NCBI GenBank assembly: GCA_903901855.1
Contig: CAIUSP010000101.1
Location: 1 to 52,541, forward strand
Source of the DNA: an uncultured bacterium
Lineage (GTDB): Bacteria > Actinomycetota > Thermoleophilia > Solirubrobacterales > 70-9
Length of the DNA: 52,541 bases
Direction: 5' to 3'
Shown: positions 25,269-33,832 of the stretch, in pieces
How the letters are laid out: each line of letters opens with the position of its first letter
Numbering within the stretch: position 1 is the first letter of the stretch
Position numbers and translations under genes: made by a program
Notes under the pieces: generated by a model
What the model was told of the DNA's origin: nothing
The model's input: the letters and a program-made list of their open reading frames with translations, nothing else
The model's database searches: none

Positions 25269-26083
25269 GCAGCGATGATCGCGATCCCGTTGTTCACGAC
25301 GTGGACCAGGATGCAGGGCCAGATCGAGCGTGTGCGCTCATAGATCCAGGCCAGCGCAACCCCGAAGATGCTCAGCGGAATCGCCGCCGTGGGACCGCTC
25401 GTCACGTGAGGGATCCCGAAAGCGATCCCCGAGATGATTGCGGCGGGCCAGAGCGAGAACTTCGTCCTCAAGCCTGCGAACAGCATCCCCCGGAAGAAGA
25501 CCTCCTCGGCTATCGGCGCCACGACCACGATCATCAGCACCGCGGTGACCGCCACGACCGTGCTGCCGTCGCGGAGGCCGAGTTGACGGGCGATGTCCTC
25601 CTGTTCCGGCATCAGCACCAATGCTGCGAAGAGCAGTGCGATCGCGTAGTAACCGAGGAGCACCAGTAGGGCAAAACCGAACTGGCGCGGACTCGCGCGG
25701 CGAAATCCGAGCAGGTCGAGAGCCTCCCTGAGCCCGGACCGCCTCCAGCGCAGGGCGACGAGCAACGAGAAGACGACCATGGTCAGCGCAAAGAGGAACT
25801 GCGCAGCGAGCAGAGCCGGCTTCGATTCGAGATCCGAATCGAACGGGACGACGAGCAGCGGAGCGAACAGACCGCCCGCGATCAGCCCGCCGAACAGCAC
25901 CAAGACTGCCTCGCCGGCTCCCCACGGGACATTCCAGAGCGAACGCGAACCCTCCCGGCCCCCGTCCGATGGACTCTCGGATCGACCCGACGCCCGCTCG
26001 GCCGGAGGGTTTGCCGAGTCGACGACCCAAGCCGAGCCGAGTGGACCCGTCCCTGCCCCTTCGCTGTCGCGGGGAGAGATCAC
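25265..26083 (-). CDS. CPBP family intramembrane glutamic endopeptidase
   Basis: A 272-residue protein with a 55-residue polar N terminus and about seven helices. It carries the CPBP/Abi motifs EEVFFRG (Glu193-Glu194) and FGIPHV (His226), plus a third conserved helix near the end. CPBP members include CAAX-prenyl proteases and bacteriocin immunity proteins. GTG start overlapping the TGA of the HAD gene (GTGA, 26080-26083). Coupling to an ABC-2 exporter raises the possibility that it processes an exported peptide or regulates the transporter, but no peptide gene is visible. Confidence 0.9.
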   Translation of the reverse strand: MISPRDSEGAGTGPLGSAWVVDSANPPAERASGRSESPSDGGREGSRSLWNVPWGAGEAVLVLFGGLIAGGLFAPLLVVPFDSDLESKPALLAAQFLFALTMVVFSLLVALRWRRSGLREALDLLGFRRASPRQFGFALLVLLGYYAIALLFAALVLMPEQEDIARQLGLRDGSTVVAVTAVLMIVVVAPIAEEVFFRGMLFAGLRTKFSLWPAAIISGIAFGIPHVTSGPTAAIPLSIFGVALAWIYERTRSIWPCILVHVVNNGIAIIAA

Positions 26084-26751
26084 CCACCCTCCAGATGGTG
26101 CTCGATCTCGTCCAGAGAAGAGATGACCTGCACGCCGTCAGGGAGTTCGGAATCCGGTATCCCCGATCCACGATCGAGCAGGAGCGGACGGATACCTGCG
26201 GCGGTGGCGCCGAGCACGTCCTCCTCGAGGGTGTCGCCCACGTGAACCGCCTCACCAGGCTCGCAATCCGCGAGTTCGAGGGCGAGCAGGAACGGCTCGA
26301 CCGCAGGCTTTGAGGAACCAGCGCGAGCGGAGGAGACGACGTCGTCGAGAAGCGAGATCAGGCCGCAGCGCTCGAGCACCTCGGCCAGCGAGACGTCCCA
26401 GTTGGACAGACAGATGACCGTCAACTCCCGATCCCTCAGCCCCTCGAGTGCCGCTTGGGCGTCGGGAAAGGGCTCGAACCTGATGGCATCGACAAGCAGG
26501 TCGGCAGGAATCTCGTATCCGAGCTGTTCCGACAAGACGGCTGCGCAGCGATCACGCAGGTCGGCAAGCGACTCCTCATCCCGGCCCTCCGATGCATGCT
26601 CTTTGTAGAACGCCATCTCTGCCTTGACCGCAGATACGAGCTCGTCGTCCGTGATCTCGGCCGGCACTTGAGGGCGCAGGCCGACCCAGGGTGGCTCGAG
26701 ATCGACCAGAGTTCCCAGTGCATCGATCAGAACTGCTTTCGTCGCGGTCAG
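26080..26751 (-). CDS. HAD-superfamily hydrolase with apparent CTG start
   Basis: A HAD hydrolase. From the first canonical start (GTG 26667) the protein lacks motif I, but the same frame upstream reads AVLIDALGTLVDLEPPW, which contains the nucleophile Asp of the D-x-x-G-T-L motif I. The frame is closed by a TAA at 26764-26766, and the only plausible initiator between is CTG at 26751, seven bases after GGAG (26759-26762). This gives 223 residues. Motif II is CLSNWD, motif III SSARAGSSKP, and motif IV HVGDTLEEDVLGA. It probably dephosphorylates a small metabolite. First gene of the HAD-CPBP-ABC chain. Confidence 0.85.
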   Translation of the reverse strand: MTATKAVLIDALGTLVDLEPPWVGLRPQVPAEITDDELVSAVKAEMAFYKEHASEGRDEESLADLRDRCAAVLSEQLGYEIPADLLVDAIRFEPFPDAQAALEGLRDRELTVICLSNWDVSLAEVLERCGLISLLDDVVSSARAGSSKPAVEPFLLALELADCEPGEAVHVGDTLEEDVLGATAAGIRPLLLDRGSGIPDSELPDGVQVISSLDEIEHHLEGG

Positions 26752-26826
26752 TTTCTTTCTCCGTTACCTGCCGGGGGGCATAGCCTTCAATTCAGAAGAT
26801 GGATCGAAGACCATGCTAGGGGAGCA

Positions 26827-27627
26827 ATGAACGACACCTTCTGGGACACATACGGAGATCCGATCATCGCGGCGATAGCCGTCATCGGATCGATCGTGCT
26901 GGCGTTCGGCGTGGACCGATTCCTCCTGATGAGAGCCGAGAGAGCCGCGATGAGGATGGACACGACCGTCTTCTCCCGCGAAGCGAGGACGCGACTCCGT
27001 TGGGTCAGGCGGGCCGTGTTCGTGCTGATCATCCTGATCGGGCTCGCGATCGCGCTCGAGCAGATGACCTCGGTTCGGAGGATCACCACCGGTCTGCTCG
27101 CCTCGACGGCATTCCTCGGGCTGATCGTCGGCTTCGCAGGTCAGACCGTGATCGCGAACCTCGTGGCTGGAATGCTCCTGGCGATCACGCAGCCAGCCCG
27201 AATCGGCGATTTCGTCACGGTCAGCACCGGCGAGAAGGAGACGACGGGCACCGTGGTGGACATCGCCCTGACCTACACGCAGCTCGACACCGGCGATGGA
27301 GACCTGGTGGTGGTGCCGAACACCTCACTCGCGACCGGGCGGGTGGTAAATCACTCGGCGGGTGACCGCAAGGCTCCGATCAAGATCTCTCTCGAGCTCT
27401 CGCCCGATGTCGATATCGGAGCGGTCCGCGGAGCCCTAGAGGAGATCGAAGGGTCGACCGTCGCGGTGCGATCACTGCGAGTCGATGTCGCCGAGATTGA
27501 GCTTTCAGCCTCCAGCCTCGATGCGCGTGACCGCACCCGAGCAGAGTACGAGCTGCTCGAGCGGGCTCAGGACCTGCTGAGGAGAGCTGGGCTCCTCGAG
27601 CACCAGACGGGCGTAAACGGCAGCTAA
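26827..27627 (+). CDS. MscS-family mechanosensitive ion channel
   Basis: A 266-residue small-conductance-type channel. Three N-terminal helices are followed by the pore helix and the MscS signature region GLIVGFAGQTVIANLVAGM, then the beta domain with ITQPARIGDFVTV and the VVVPNTSLATGRVVNHS block; a helical C-terminal part ends the protein. Such channels open under membrane tension and release solutes on osmotic down-shock. The ATG at 26827 is chosen because the frame upstream overlaps the divergent HAD gene. Confidence 0.92.
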   Translation: MNDTFWDTYGDPIIAAIAVIGSIVLAFGVDRFLLMRAERAAMRMDTTVFSREARTRLRWVRRAVFVLIILIGLAIALEQMTSVRRITTGLLASTAFLGLIVGFAGQTVIANLVAGMLLAITQPARIGDFVTVSTGEKETTGTVVDIALTYTQLDTGDGDLVVVPNTSLATGRVVNHSAGDRKAPIKISLELSPDVDIGAVRGALEEIEGSTVAVRSLRVDVAEIELSASSLDARDRTRAEYELLERAQDLLRRAGLLEHQTGVNGS

Positions 27628-27667
27628 AGCCGCACCGGAAACTGCTCGGCCCGGGGGGAGAGAGCGG

Positions 27668-27673
27668 TAGCCT
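27668..27673 (+). promoter_or_regulatory. Leaderless-type -10 box (TAGCCT) for the PBP gene
   Basis: TAGCCT ends nine bases before the ATG at 27683. Confidence 0.5.
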
Positions 27674-27682
27674 TAACCGTTC

Positions 27683-29851
27683 ATGAGCGCGCGATCACGC
27701 AGGCGGCACCGCCGCACGAGCAGGAAACGGAATCCGGCACTCGCGACCCTGGTCGTCCTCGGCGCGGGTGGCCTTGGTGTGTTCCTGTTCCTCGGCCTCT
27801 ACGCGATGGGTATCGCTGCCCAGGCACCGGCCGCCGACGATCTTCGCCCAGTCGATCAGGGGGCCAACTCCGTGATCCTCGCCTCGGACGGCTCGCGGCT
27901 TGGCTACATCCAGTCAGACGAGGCCAGAACGCCGGTCACGGCGGAGGGGATGACCCACTTCCTCCGCGACGCAACGGTCGCGATCGAAGACGAGCGCTTC
28001 TATCAGCACGCAGGTGTCGACCTCCAGGGCGTCGCGAGAGCAGCAGTCGCGAACCTCCAGGCCGGGGCCGTGCGCGAGGGCGGATCGACGATCACTATGC
28101 AGCTGGCGAGGAATCTGTTCATCGAGGATCCGGGTCGAAATCTCGAACGGAAGATCAAAGAGGCGAAGATCGCCGAGGAGCTGGAGACCAAGCGCTCGAA
28201 GCGCTGGATCCTCACTCAGTACCTGAATACGGCCTCGTACGGAACGGTGAACGGCAGGACCGCGGTCGGAGTGGAGGCCGCAGCCGACTTCTACTTCTCC
28301 AAGAGCGCAGCCGAGTTGACCATCTCTGAGGCCGCACTGATCGCGGGGCTCCCCCAGGCCCCCTCGCTCTACAACCCGCTGCTCAACCCCCCGGCCGCGA
28401 TCGAACGGCGTAACGAGGTCATCGACGAGATGCGCAAGCAGGGCTACATCACCACCGAACAGGCCGAGGAAGCCACCACCACTCCGATCAAGCTGACGCC
28501 GGGCAAGCGCTACGAAACGGTTCGCGAGCCCTACTTCTTCGACTACGTAGAGCAGCAGCTGATCGACCGTTACGGAGTCAACACGGTTCGCCAGGGAGGT
28601 CTGACCATCCGTACGACCATCGATCCCAACCTGCAGGAGGCAGCCCGCTCGGCGATCGACAGCGCCCTCTACTACTCCACCGATCCCTCGGCAGCCGCCG
28701 TGACGATCGATCCGGAGACCGGATATATCAAGGCGATGGCATCCAGTGGTCAGTACTCGGACCGCCAGTTCAACCTCGCGGCGCAGGGAAAGAGGCAGCC
28801 TGGCTCCGCCTTCAAGACGATGGCGCTGACCACAGCGATACAGAACGGAATCGATCCCGACTCGACCTATTACAACTCTCAGCCACTGAACATCGACGAC
28901 CCGGTCTATGGGCCCTGGGAGGTCGCCACCTACAGCGACTCCTACGCCGGTTCGATCTCTCTCCACAACGCCACCCTCGCCTCCGACAACACGGTCTATG
29001 CCCAGCTCGCTCTCGACATCGGACCGGACAACATCGCGGAGACCGCCAAAGACATGGGGATCGAGACCGAGTTGGACGGTTTCCCGGCCGAGACGCTCGG
29101 CGGACTACGGCTCGGTGTATCCCCACTGGAGATGGCGAACGCCTATGCCACCCTCGCCGACGGCGGTGTCCGGAACGAACCGCAGGCGATCATGGCCGTA
29201 CGCTTCCCCGGCGGCCGGGTGGATCGGCTGGGTAAACCGCAACGCACGCGGGTGTTCCCCGACGGGGTCGCTTACGAGGTGACGAACATCCTCAAGGACA
29301 ACGTCGACGCCGGTACCGGCGTCGCGGCGAACGCGGCAGGGTGCAGCGATATCGCCGGCAAGACCGGAACCACGGACGACTACGGAGATGCCTGGTTCGT
29401 GGGCTACACGCCGAACTACTCCACAGCCGTCTGGGTCGGGTATCCGGACGCACTCCAGTCGATGACCTCGGTCCATGGCATTGTGGTTGCGGGAGGTACC
29501 TTCCCTGCCGAGATCTGGGGCAACTACATGGCGTCGGCACTTGGAGGCAACTGCGAAACCTTCCCCGCTCCGACCAATCCGGTCGAGTGGGTCGACTTCC
29601 AGGGGAGCTACGAGTCCCTGGCAGGTGAGAGCTGCTCCACCGGGACCACCAGTACAGGTTCGGGAATCTCCGAGGGTATCTACGAGTGCGCAGAAGAGGA
29701 GAAGAAGCCTAAGAAGCCGAACGGAGGCGCATACGCTCCCGATACGAGCAAGCCGAAGCCCAAGCCGAAGCCCGATCCGGACCCTGATCCCGATCCGGAC
29801 CCTGATCCCGATCCGGACCCTGATCCCGGTGGTGGCGGCGTCGGACTGTAG
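27683..29851 (+). CDS. Class A penicillin-binding protein (glycosyltransferase/transpeptidase)
   Basis: A 722-residue bifunctional peptidoglycan synthase. A basic cytoplasmic tail (1-20) and a single TM helix (21-45) precede a GT51 glycosyltransferase domain with the catalytic EDERFYQHAG (102-) and GGSTITMQLARNLF motifs. The transpeptidase domain shows S-x-x-K at 375-378 (GSAFK), S-x-N at 434-436 (SDN) and KTGT at 560-563. The C-terminal tail is Cys-containing and then low-complexity, with Lys-Pro and Asp-Pro repeats, ending Gly-rich. It builds and cross-links the wall. The tail is encoded partly by a perfect 18-bp tandem repeat. Confidence 0.95.
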   Translation: MSARSRRRHRRTSRKRNPALATLVVLGAGGLGVFLFLGLYAMGIAAQAPAADDLRPVDQGANSVILASDGSRLGYIQSDEARTPVTAEGMTHFLRDATVAIEDERFYQHAGVDLQGVARAAVANLQAGAVREGGSTITMQLARNLFIEDPGRNLERKIKEAKIAEELETKRSKRWILTQYLNTASYGTVNGRTAVGVEAAADFYFSKSAAELTISEAALIAGLPQAPSLYNPLLNPPAAIERRNEVIDEMRKQGYITTEQAEEATTTPIKLTPGKRYETVREPYFFDYVEQQLIDRYGVNTVRQGGLTIRTTIDPNLQEAARSAIDSALYYSTDPSAAAVTIDPETGYIKAMASSGQYSDRQFNLAAQGKRQPGSAFKTMALTTAIQNGIDPDSTYYNSQPLNIDDPVYGPWEVATYSDSYAGSISLHNATLASDNTVYAQLALDIGPDNIAETAKDMGIETELDGFPAETLGGLRLGVSPLEMANAYATLADGGVRNEPQAIMAVRFPGGRVDRLGKPQRTRVFPDGVAYEVTNILKDNVDAGTGVAANAAGCSDIAGKTGTTDDYGDAWFVGYTPNYSTAVWVGYPDALQSMTSVHGIVVAGGTFPAEIWGNYMASALGGNCETFPAPTNPVEWVDFQGSYESLAGESCSTGTTSTGSGISEGIYECAEEEKKPKKPNGGAYAPDTSKPKPKPKPDPDPDPDPDPDPDPDPDPGGGGVGL
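29774..29827 (+). repeat. Three perfect tandem copies of an 18-bp unit
   Basis: GATCCGGACCCTGATCCC is repeated exactly three times (29774-29791, 29792-29809, 29810-29827). Each unit encodes DPDPDP at the C terminus of the PBP, so copy number changes stay in frame. Confidence 0.9.
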
Positions 29852-29893
29852 GGGCGCAGCCCCGGAATCAGATAGCCGTCACCCTTCACTGGC

Positions 29894-31108
29894 ATGACCA
29901 AGAGGGAAAGACTTGTCTCGCTCGCGGTAGCGGTAGTTATCTTCGTGCTCCCGATGGGCCTGATGGCTGGTTGGCAGGACCCCCTCCTCGATGGCGGGCT
30001 GCACGTTCAGGCCGAAGCGATACTCGACGGCGCACTTCCCTACGCCGAGCGTGGTTACGAATACCCACCCCTCTCGATCCCACTGGTAATCGCACCCGGC
30101 CTGCTCTCCGACAGCGCCGACGGATACAGGGTGGCCTTCGCCTGGGAGATGATCCTGTTCGGCGTGTCGATCCTGATCATGCTCGCTCTGATGGTCCAGG
30201 GCGGAAGAAGGGAAGTCTGGGGCTCCCTCGCGGTCTTCGTAGCCGGCGTAGTTTCCCTGTCTGGACTCGGCCCGCTGCCCGACTCCGATATCGACGGGAC
30301 GGCCCTCGCGCTCGCACGTTTCGACCTCGCACCAGCCGCTTTCGTCCTCGCTGCCTGCTTCGCACGGATGGCAAGCCGGTCGGCCACCTGGGCGGCGATG
30401 CTCGGCATCGGCACCGCGGCCAAGGCATTTCCCCTGCTGCTGGTACCCAGCTTCGCCAAGGGAGAGACCGCACCGTGGCGTGCTGCCGTTGGATTCCTGA
30501 TCCCCCTGCTGATGGCGGGCGGCTTCGTGCTCATCTCGGGAGACGAGTTCGCATCGGCGATCGGCTACCACACCGGTCGGGGCCTCCAAGTCGAATCTGT
30601 AGCAGCGACCATTCCGTTGCTGGCCAATCTCACCTTCGGGACCGGAGTGGCCAGTGAGACCTCGGCAGGGGCGTACAACTTGATCGGAGGAGGTGCCGAG
30701 GAGGCACGGGTCGTGGCGATCCTCGGTTTCATCGCCTCCTGGGCGGCGCTCGTGTACGCAGGGTGGCGTCGGGAGATCGGCATCCTCCCGCTCACCACCG
30801 CGATCCTCGCGGTTGCGTTGGTCTTCTCACCGGTGCTTTCGCCCCAATTCCTCTTCTGGCTGCTTCCGGTCTCGGCAGCAGCCTTCGGTCTTCGTGCGCC
30901 CAACCTCATCCTGCTGGTGACGGTGCTCGCAACCGAGTTGATGCTCGGCTACTACGACGGTGTGGACACCCTTGGATCGGAGTTCACGCTGTCTCTGGCC
31001 GTGAGGAACCTGCTGTTGATCGTGTACGCGATCAGCGTGCTGTTTGCCGTCTTCCGGGCACGGCCCGCTGCTTCGCCGACTCGGTCCGGCCAGCCCAGTC
31101 CCTCATGA
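29894..31108 (+). CDS. GT87-family (DUF2029) polytopic membrane glycosyltransferase
   Basis: A 404-residue protein with about ten to eleven hydrophobic helices. It resembles the GT87 (DUF2029) alpha-mannosyltransferase family of actinobacteria: an early periplasmic loop with RGYEYPPLSIPLV, an ARFDLAPAAFVLAACF helix, and GTAAKAFPLLLVPSF, where the conserved Lys-x-x-Pro segment lies. These enzymes use polyprenyl-phosphate sugars to extend lipoglycans outside the membrane. The TGA overlaps the thiL start (ATGA, 31105-31108). The gene lies 42 nt after the PBP gene. Confidence 0.82.
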   Translation: MTKRERLVSLAVAVVIFVLPMGLMAGWQDPLLDGGLHVQAEAILDGALPYAERGYEYPPLSIPLVIAPGLLSDSADGYRVAFAWEMILFGVSILIMLALMVQGGRREVWGSLAVFVAGVVSLSGLGPLPDSDIDGTALALARFDLAPAAFVLAACFARMASRSATWAAMLGIGTAAKAFPLLLVPSFAKGETAPWRAAVGFLIPLLMAGGFVLISGDEFASAIGYHTGRGLQVESVAATIPLLANLTFGTGVASETSAGAYNLIGGGAEEARVVAILGFIASWAALVYAGWRREIGILPLTTAILAVALVFSPVLSPQFLFWLLPVSAAAFGLRAPNLILLVTVLATELMLGYYDGVDTLGSEFTLSLAVRNLLLIVYAISVLFAVFRARPAASPTRSGQPSPS

Positions 31109-32079
31109 GTACCGGAGAGTTCGAGTTGATCGCGAAGTTCATCGAGCGGCTCCCCGCTCCGGGTCCAGAGGTGCTGGTAGCGAGCGGAGATGACGCGGCG
31201 GTTGCGGATCATGACGGTCCGGTCGTCGTCTCGGTCGATGCGGCCGTCGAAGGTGTCCACTTCGAGCGGCCCGCGTTCTCGGCAGAAGCGATCGGCAGGA
31301 AGGCTCTGGCCTCGGCGGTCTCCGACCTCGCTGCGATGGCAGCAACGCCGCGCCATGGCTACGTGGTGGTGGGAGTTCCCCCAGGGGAACCGGATTCGAA
31401 CCTCCTTGCGCTCGCAGACGGAATCGGTTCGGTTGCCACTACCGAGCAGATGGCGATCATCGGTGGCGATCTCGTCGGCTCCCCCGTGCTCATGATCAGC
31501 GTGACCGCGATCGGCGCTGAGGCTGACGGGACACCCCTGGTGACCAGAGCGGGTGCGCAGCCGGGCGACGCCGTCGTGGTGACCGGAGAGATCGGGGGCG
31601 CCGCTGCAGGTTTGAGGCTCCTCGGGGCCGAGACGAGAGCCGATCCCGACGGGCCCCTGATCGCACGGCAGCTTTCTCCGACCCCGAGGGTCGTGGCCGG
31701 CCAGGCTCTAGCCAGAGCAGGGGCAACGGCGATGATCGACTTGAGCGACGGACTGGTTGCTGACGCAAGCCACCTGGCCCGGGCCTCGGGAGTCCGTATC
31801 GAGATGGAGGTGGAGTCGGTGCCATTCCAGCCGGGAGCGGTCGAGACCCTCTCGAGCGACCCGAGAGAGGGACGAATATCGGCCGCAAGCGGCGGCGAGG
31901 ACTACGAGCTGCTCGCATGCCTTCCCGAGGACCGCATCTCGGCGGTCCGTACCGAGATCGAAGGTGAATGTGAATTGACCAGGATCGGCTCCGTCTTGGA
32001 AGGAGACGGGGCGGTCTTGCTCGACGATTCCGGCGGGAGTCTTCCGGTAGACGGCTTCGACCACCTCGCGGACCGCTAG
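31105..32079 (+). CDS. thiL: Thiamine-monophosphate kinase
   Basis: A 324-residue ThiL of the PurM/AIR-synthase superfamily, phosphorylating TMP to the active cofactor TPP. Visible motifs are FIERLP, GDDAAVADHDG (metal/ATP), SVDAAVEGVHF, KALASAVSDLAAMAATP, GGDLVGSPVLMISVTAIG and the later AMIDLSDGLVADASHLA and SGGEDYELLA blocks. Length is normal. The ATG overlaps the GT87 stop; an upstream in-frame extension is a shadow. Its stop shares CTAG (32076-32079) with the convergent gene. No other thiamine genes are nearby. Confidence 0.95.
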   Translation: MSTGEFELIAKFIERLPAPGPEVLVASGDDAAVADHDGPVVVSVDAAVEGVHFERPAFSAEAIGRKALASAVSDLAAMAATPRHGYVVVGVPPGEPDSNLLALADGIGSVATTEQMAIIGGDLVGSPVLMISVTAIGAEADGTPLVTRAGAQPGDAVVVTGEIGGAAAGLRLLGAETRADPDGPLIARQLSPTPRVVAGQALARAGATAMIDLSDGLVADASHLARASGVRIEMEVESVPFQPGAVETLSSDPREGRISAASGGEDYELLACLPEDRISAVRTEIEGECELTRIGSVLEGDGAVLLDDSGGSLPVDGFDHLADR

Positions 32080-33773
32080 GCGTAGGGATTATCCGGGAGG
32101 TCCTCCGGCTCACGCTCGGCGCTTACGTGAACCGCCGGAAGGCTCGAGATCGCGATGCCTGCCGAGAGCGTCGAGAGGATGACGAGGACCGGGAACAGGC
32201 CGATCTGACGGTCGGCGACCATGTAGACGAGACTCCATCCGAGGTCCAACCCCCACCCGAGGCGACCCGCCAGCTCGATCAGTGCTGCACCCAGTGGCAG
32301 GAGCCCCAGCAGGACGAATGCGATCCGGGAGCGACGTGATTCCCGTTTGGGAGAGGCAGCGAACACCCATGCGAGTGGGGCGAACGCAAGGCAGAGAGCA
32401 AGGTAGGGGTTCACTGGCCAGAGCAGCAATACCGAGCAGACAGCCAGCGTCAAGGCGCCGGCCGGCGCGGTCGCCGGATCGGCAGACACGAGCCTCGGCC
32501 GCCTCCGGCGTGAGAGCAGGAACCAAGACCCTGCCCAGATGAGGGCGACGAGTGAGATCCCGATCCAACCGCCGACGCCCGGAGACACCGTTCCGGGAAC
32601 GAAGGGGAAGGCGAGATCGGGAATCAAGCCCACCAGGGAGAAGAAGTAGAGGAAGACCAGCGCGATCAGCGGTGGAAGCGTCCAGCGGCGGAGTGGATAT
32701 ACGACTGCCGCGAGAGCCTGCCTCGGTTCGCTGGCAGCGGCGCTGAGCGAGACCGATGCGACGACCGCCGTCGGGATGAGCAGCGAGAGAGCCAACAGGG
32801 CCAGAGTCCACCCAGGGAGCAAGTTGCCGGCGACTCCGATGTACGAAGTCGGGCCGTGTTCGAGTTGGCGGTCCTCGGCATCGAGTGCCAGCAACAGCGC
32901 CAGGGTGCCACGGCCGATCCCGGAAAGAGTCTCTTCATCCAGTGGCTCACTCGAGAGCGAGGGCCGCTCGCCGGTCGAGGTGATCCTCACCGCATCGATC
33001 CCCGATCCGACCAGTGGAGCCTGTTCGCCGAAACCCGCCGGGAATACGAGACGGCCGAGTTCGGACACCGGTCCCTCGTTACCCGAGGCGATCGCCGTCT
33101 CGCGGGTCACCAGATCAGCCGCCGTCTGCTGGAGCTGGAACGCGGTGCTGCGAGGAGTGGTTCCCCAAGGAACCACCAAGGGCTGGCGGAGCTCAGCGGC
33201 CGCCGGATCACTCAAGACCACGATTGCATCGAGTTTCTCCGCATCCGAGTAGTCGGCGGCGAATCTCTGGGCGCCGAGAGCCCCGATGCTCGCGCCGTCG
33301 GTAGAGACGAACACGAGGGTCTTCTGATGAGTGGAGCCGCTGAATACCGTTGCCAGTTCGACCAGAGCCGCTGTGGCGGCGATGCTCGTCGAAGCGCCTG
33401 AACCCTTCGCGACATCCCGGCCGGCGAGCAGGGCTACCTGACGCTCGGAGTTACCGGGCAGCACCGCAATCACATTCCTCAGATCCTCACCGCCTCCCGA
33501 GAAACGCTGCTCTGCCACCTCCACTCCCTGCAGCCCCGAGAACCGGGCCTCGACGAGCTCACCGAGGATGCGGTCGGACTCGCTGCCCGCTCTCGGCTCA
33601 GAGGCGGAGCCCGCCATCTCCTGCGCGAACTCGGCGGTCAATCCCGTGTCGAAGCCGTCGGGCGGCACTGGCGGTTTGAGGCCACCAGGAGGACTCTCGA
33701 GCGCGAACATCGCGATCGCGAGCGCGACGGGAACGGTCACAAAGGCAATTCTCCAAAGGCGAGTGTTGATCAA
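32076..33773 (-). CDS. Membrane protein with degenerate M28-peptidase-like extracytoplasmic domain
   Basis: A 565-residue protein: one N-terminal TM helix, an extracytoplasmic domain (about 40-300) and about eight C-terminal helices (325-555). The soluble domain follows an M28 aminopeptidase layout, but the expected metal ligands appear lost: ALLAGRDV stands where HxD is expected (118-120), GAST replaces the G-A-x-D-N turn (126-129), and STDGAS replaces the Glu-Glu pair (157-162). It therefore looks like a pseudopeptidase, perhaps a ligand- or protein-binding sensor. TTG start, preceded by CGGAAG. It diverges from the response-regulator operon. The M28 comparison is from memory. Confidence 0.7.
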   Translation of the reverse strand: MINTRLWRIAFVTVPVALAIAMFALESPPGGLKPPVPPDGFDTGLTAEFAQEMAGSASEPRAGSESDRILGELVEARFSGLQGVEVAEQRFSGGGEDLRNVIAVLPGNSERQVALLAGRDVAKGSGASTSIAATAALVELATVFSGSTHQKTLVFVSTDGASIGALGAQRFAADYSDAEKLDAIVVLSDPAAAELRQPLVVPWGTTPRSTAFQLQQTAADLVTRETAIASGNEGPVSELGRLVFPAGFGEQAPLVGSGIDAVRITSTGERPSLSSEPLDEETLSGIGRGTLALLLALDAEDRQLEHGPTSYIGVAGNLLPGWTLALLALSLLIPTAVVASVSLSAAASEPRQALAAVVYPLRRWTLPPLIALVFLYFFSLVGLIPDLAFPFVPGTVSPGVGGWIGISLVALIWAGSWFLLSRRRRPRLVSADPATAPAGALTLAVCSVLLLWPVNPYLALCLAFAPLAWVFAASPKRESRRSRIAFVLLGLLPLGAALIELAGRLGWGLDLGWSLVYMVADRQIGLFPVLVILSTLSAGIAISSLPAVHVSAEREPEDLPDNPYA

Positions 33774-33798
33774 GGCGATCTTCCGAAGTAAGGCCTCT

Positions 33799-33825
33799 GC
33801 CGGCTGTGAACCGGCCTTCTAACCT
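33799..33825 (+). promoter_or_regulatory. Leaderless-type promoter with inverted repeat upstream of the response regulator
   Basis: TAACCT (33820-33825) ends seven bases before the ATG at 33833. Just upstream GCCGG (33799-33803) and CCGGC are inverted around CTGTGAA, a candidate autoregulatory operator shared with the divergent M28-like gene. Confidence 0.45.
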
Positions 33826-33832
33826 CCCAAGC

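Noticed and set aside
29774-29827. Direct repeats as a possible CRISPR array
   Set aside because: The three units abut without spacers and are in-frame protein repeats.
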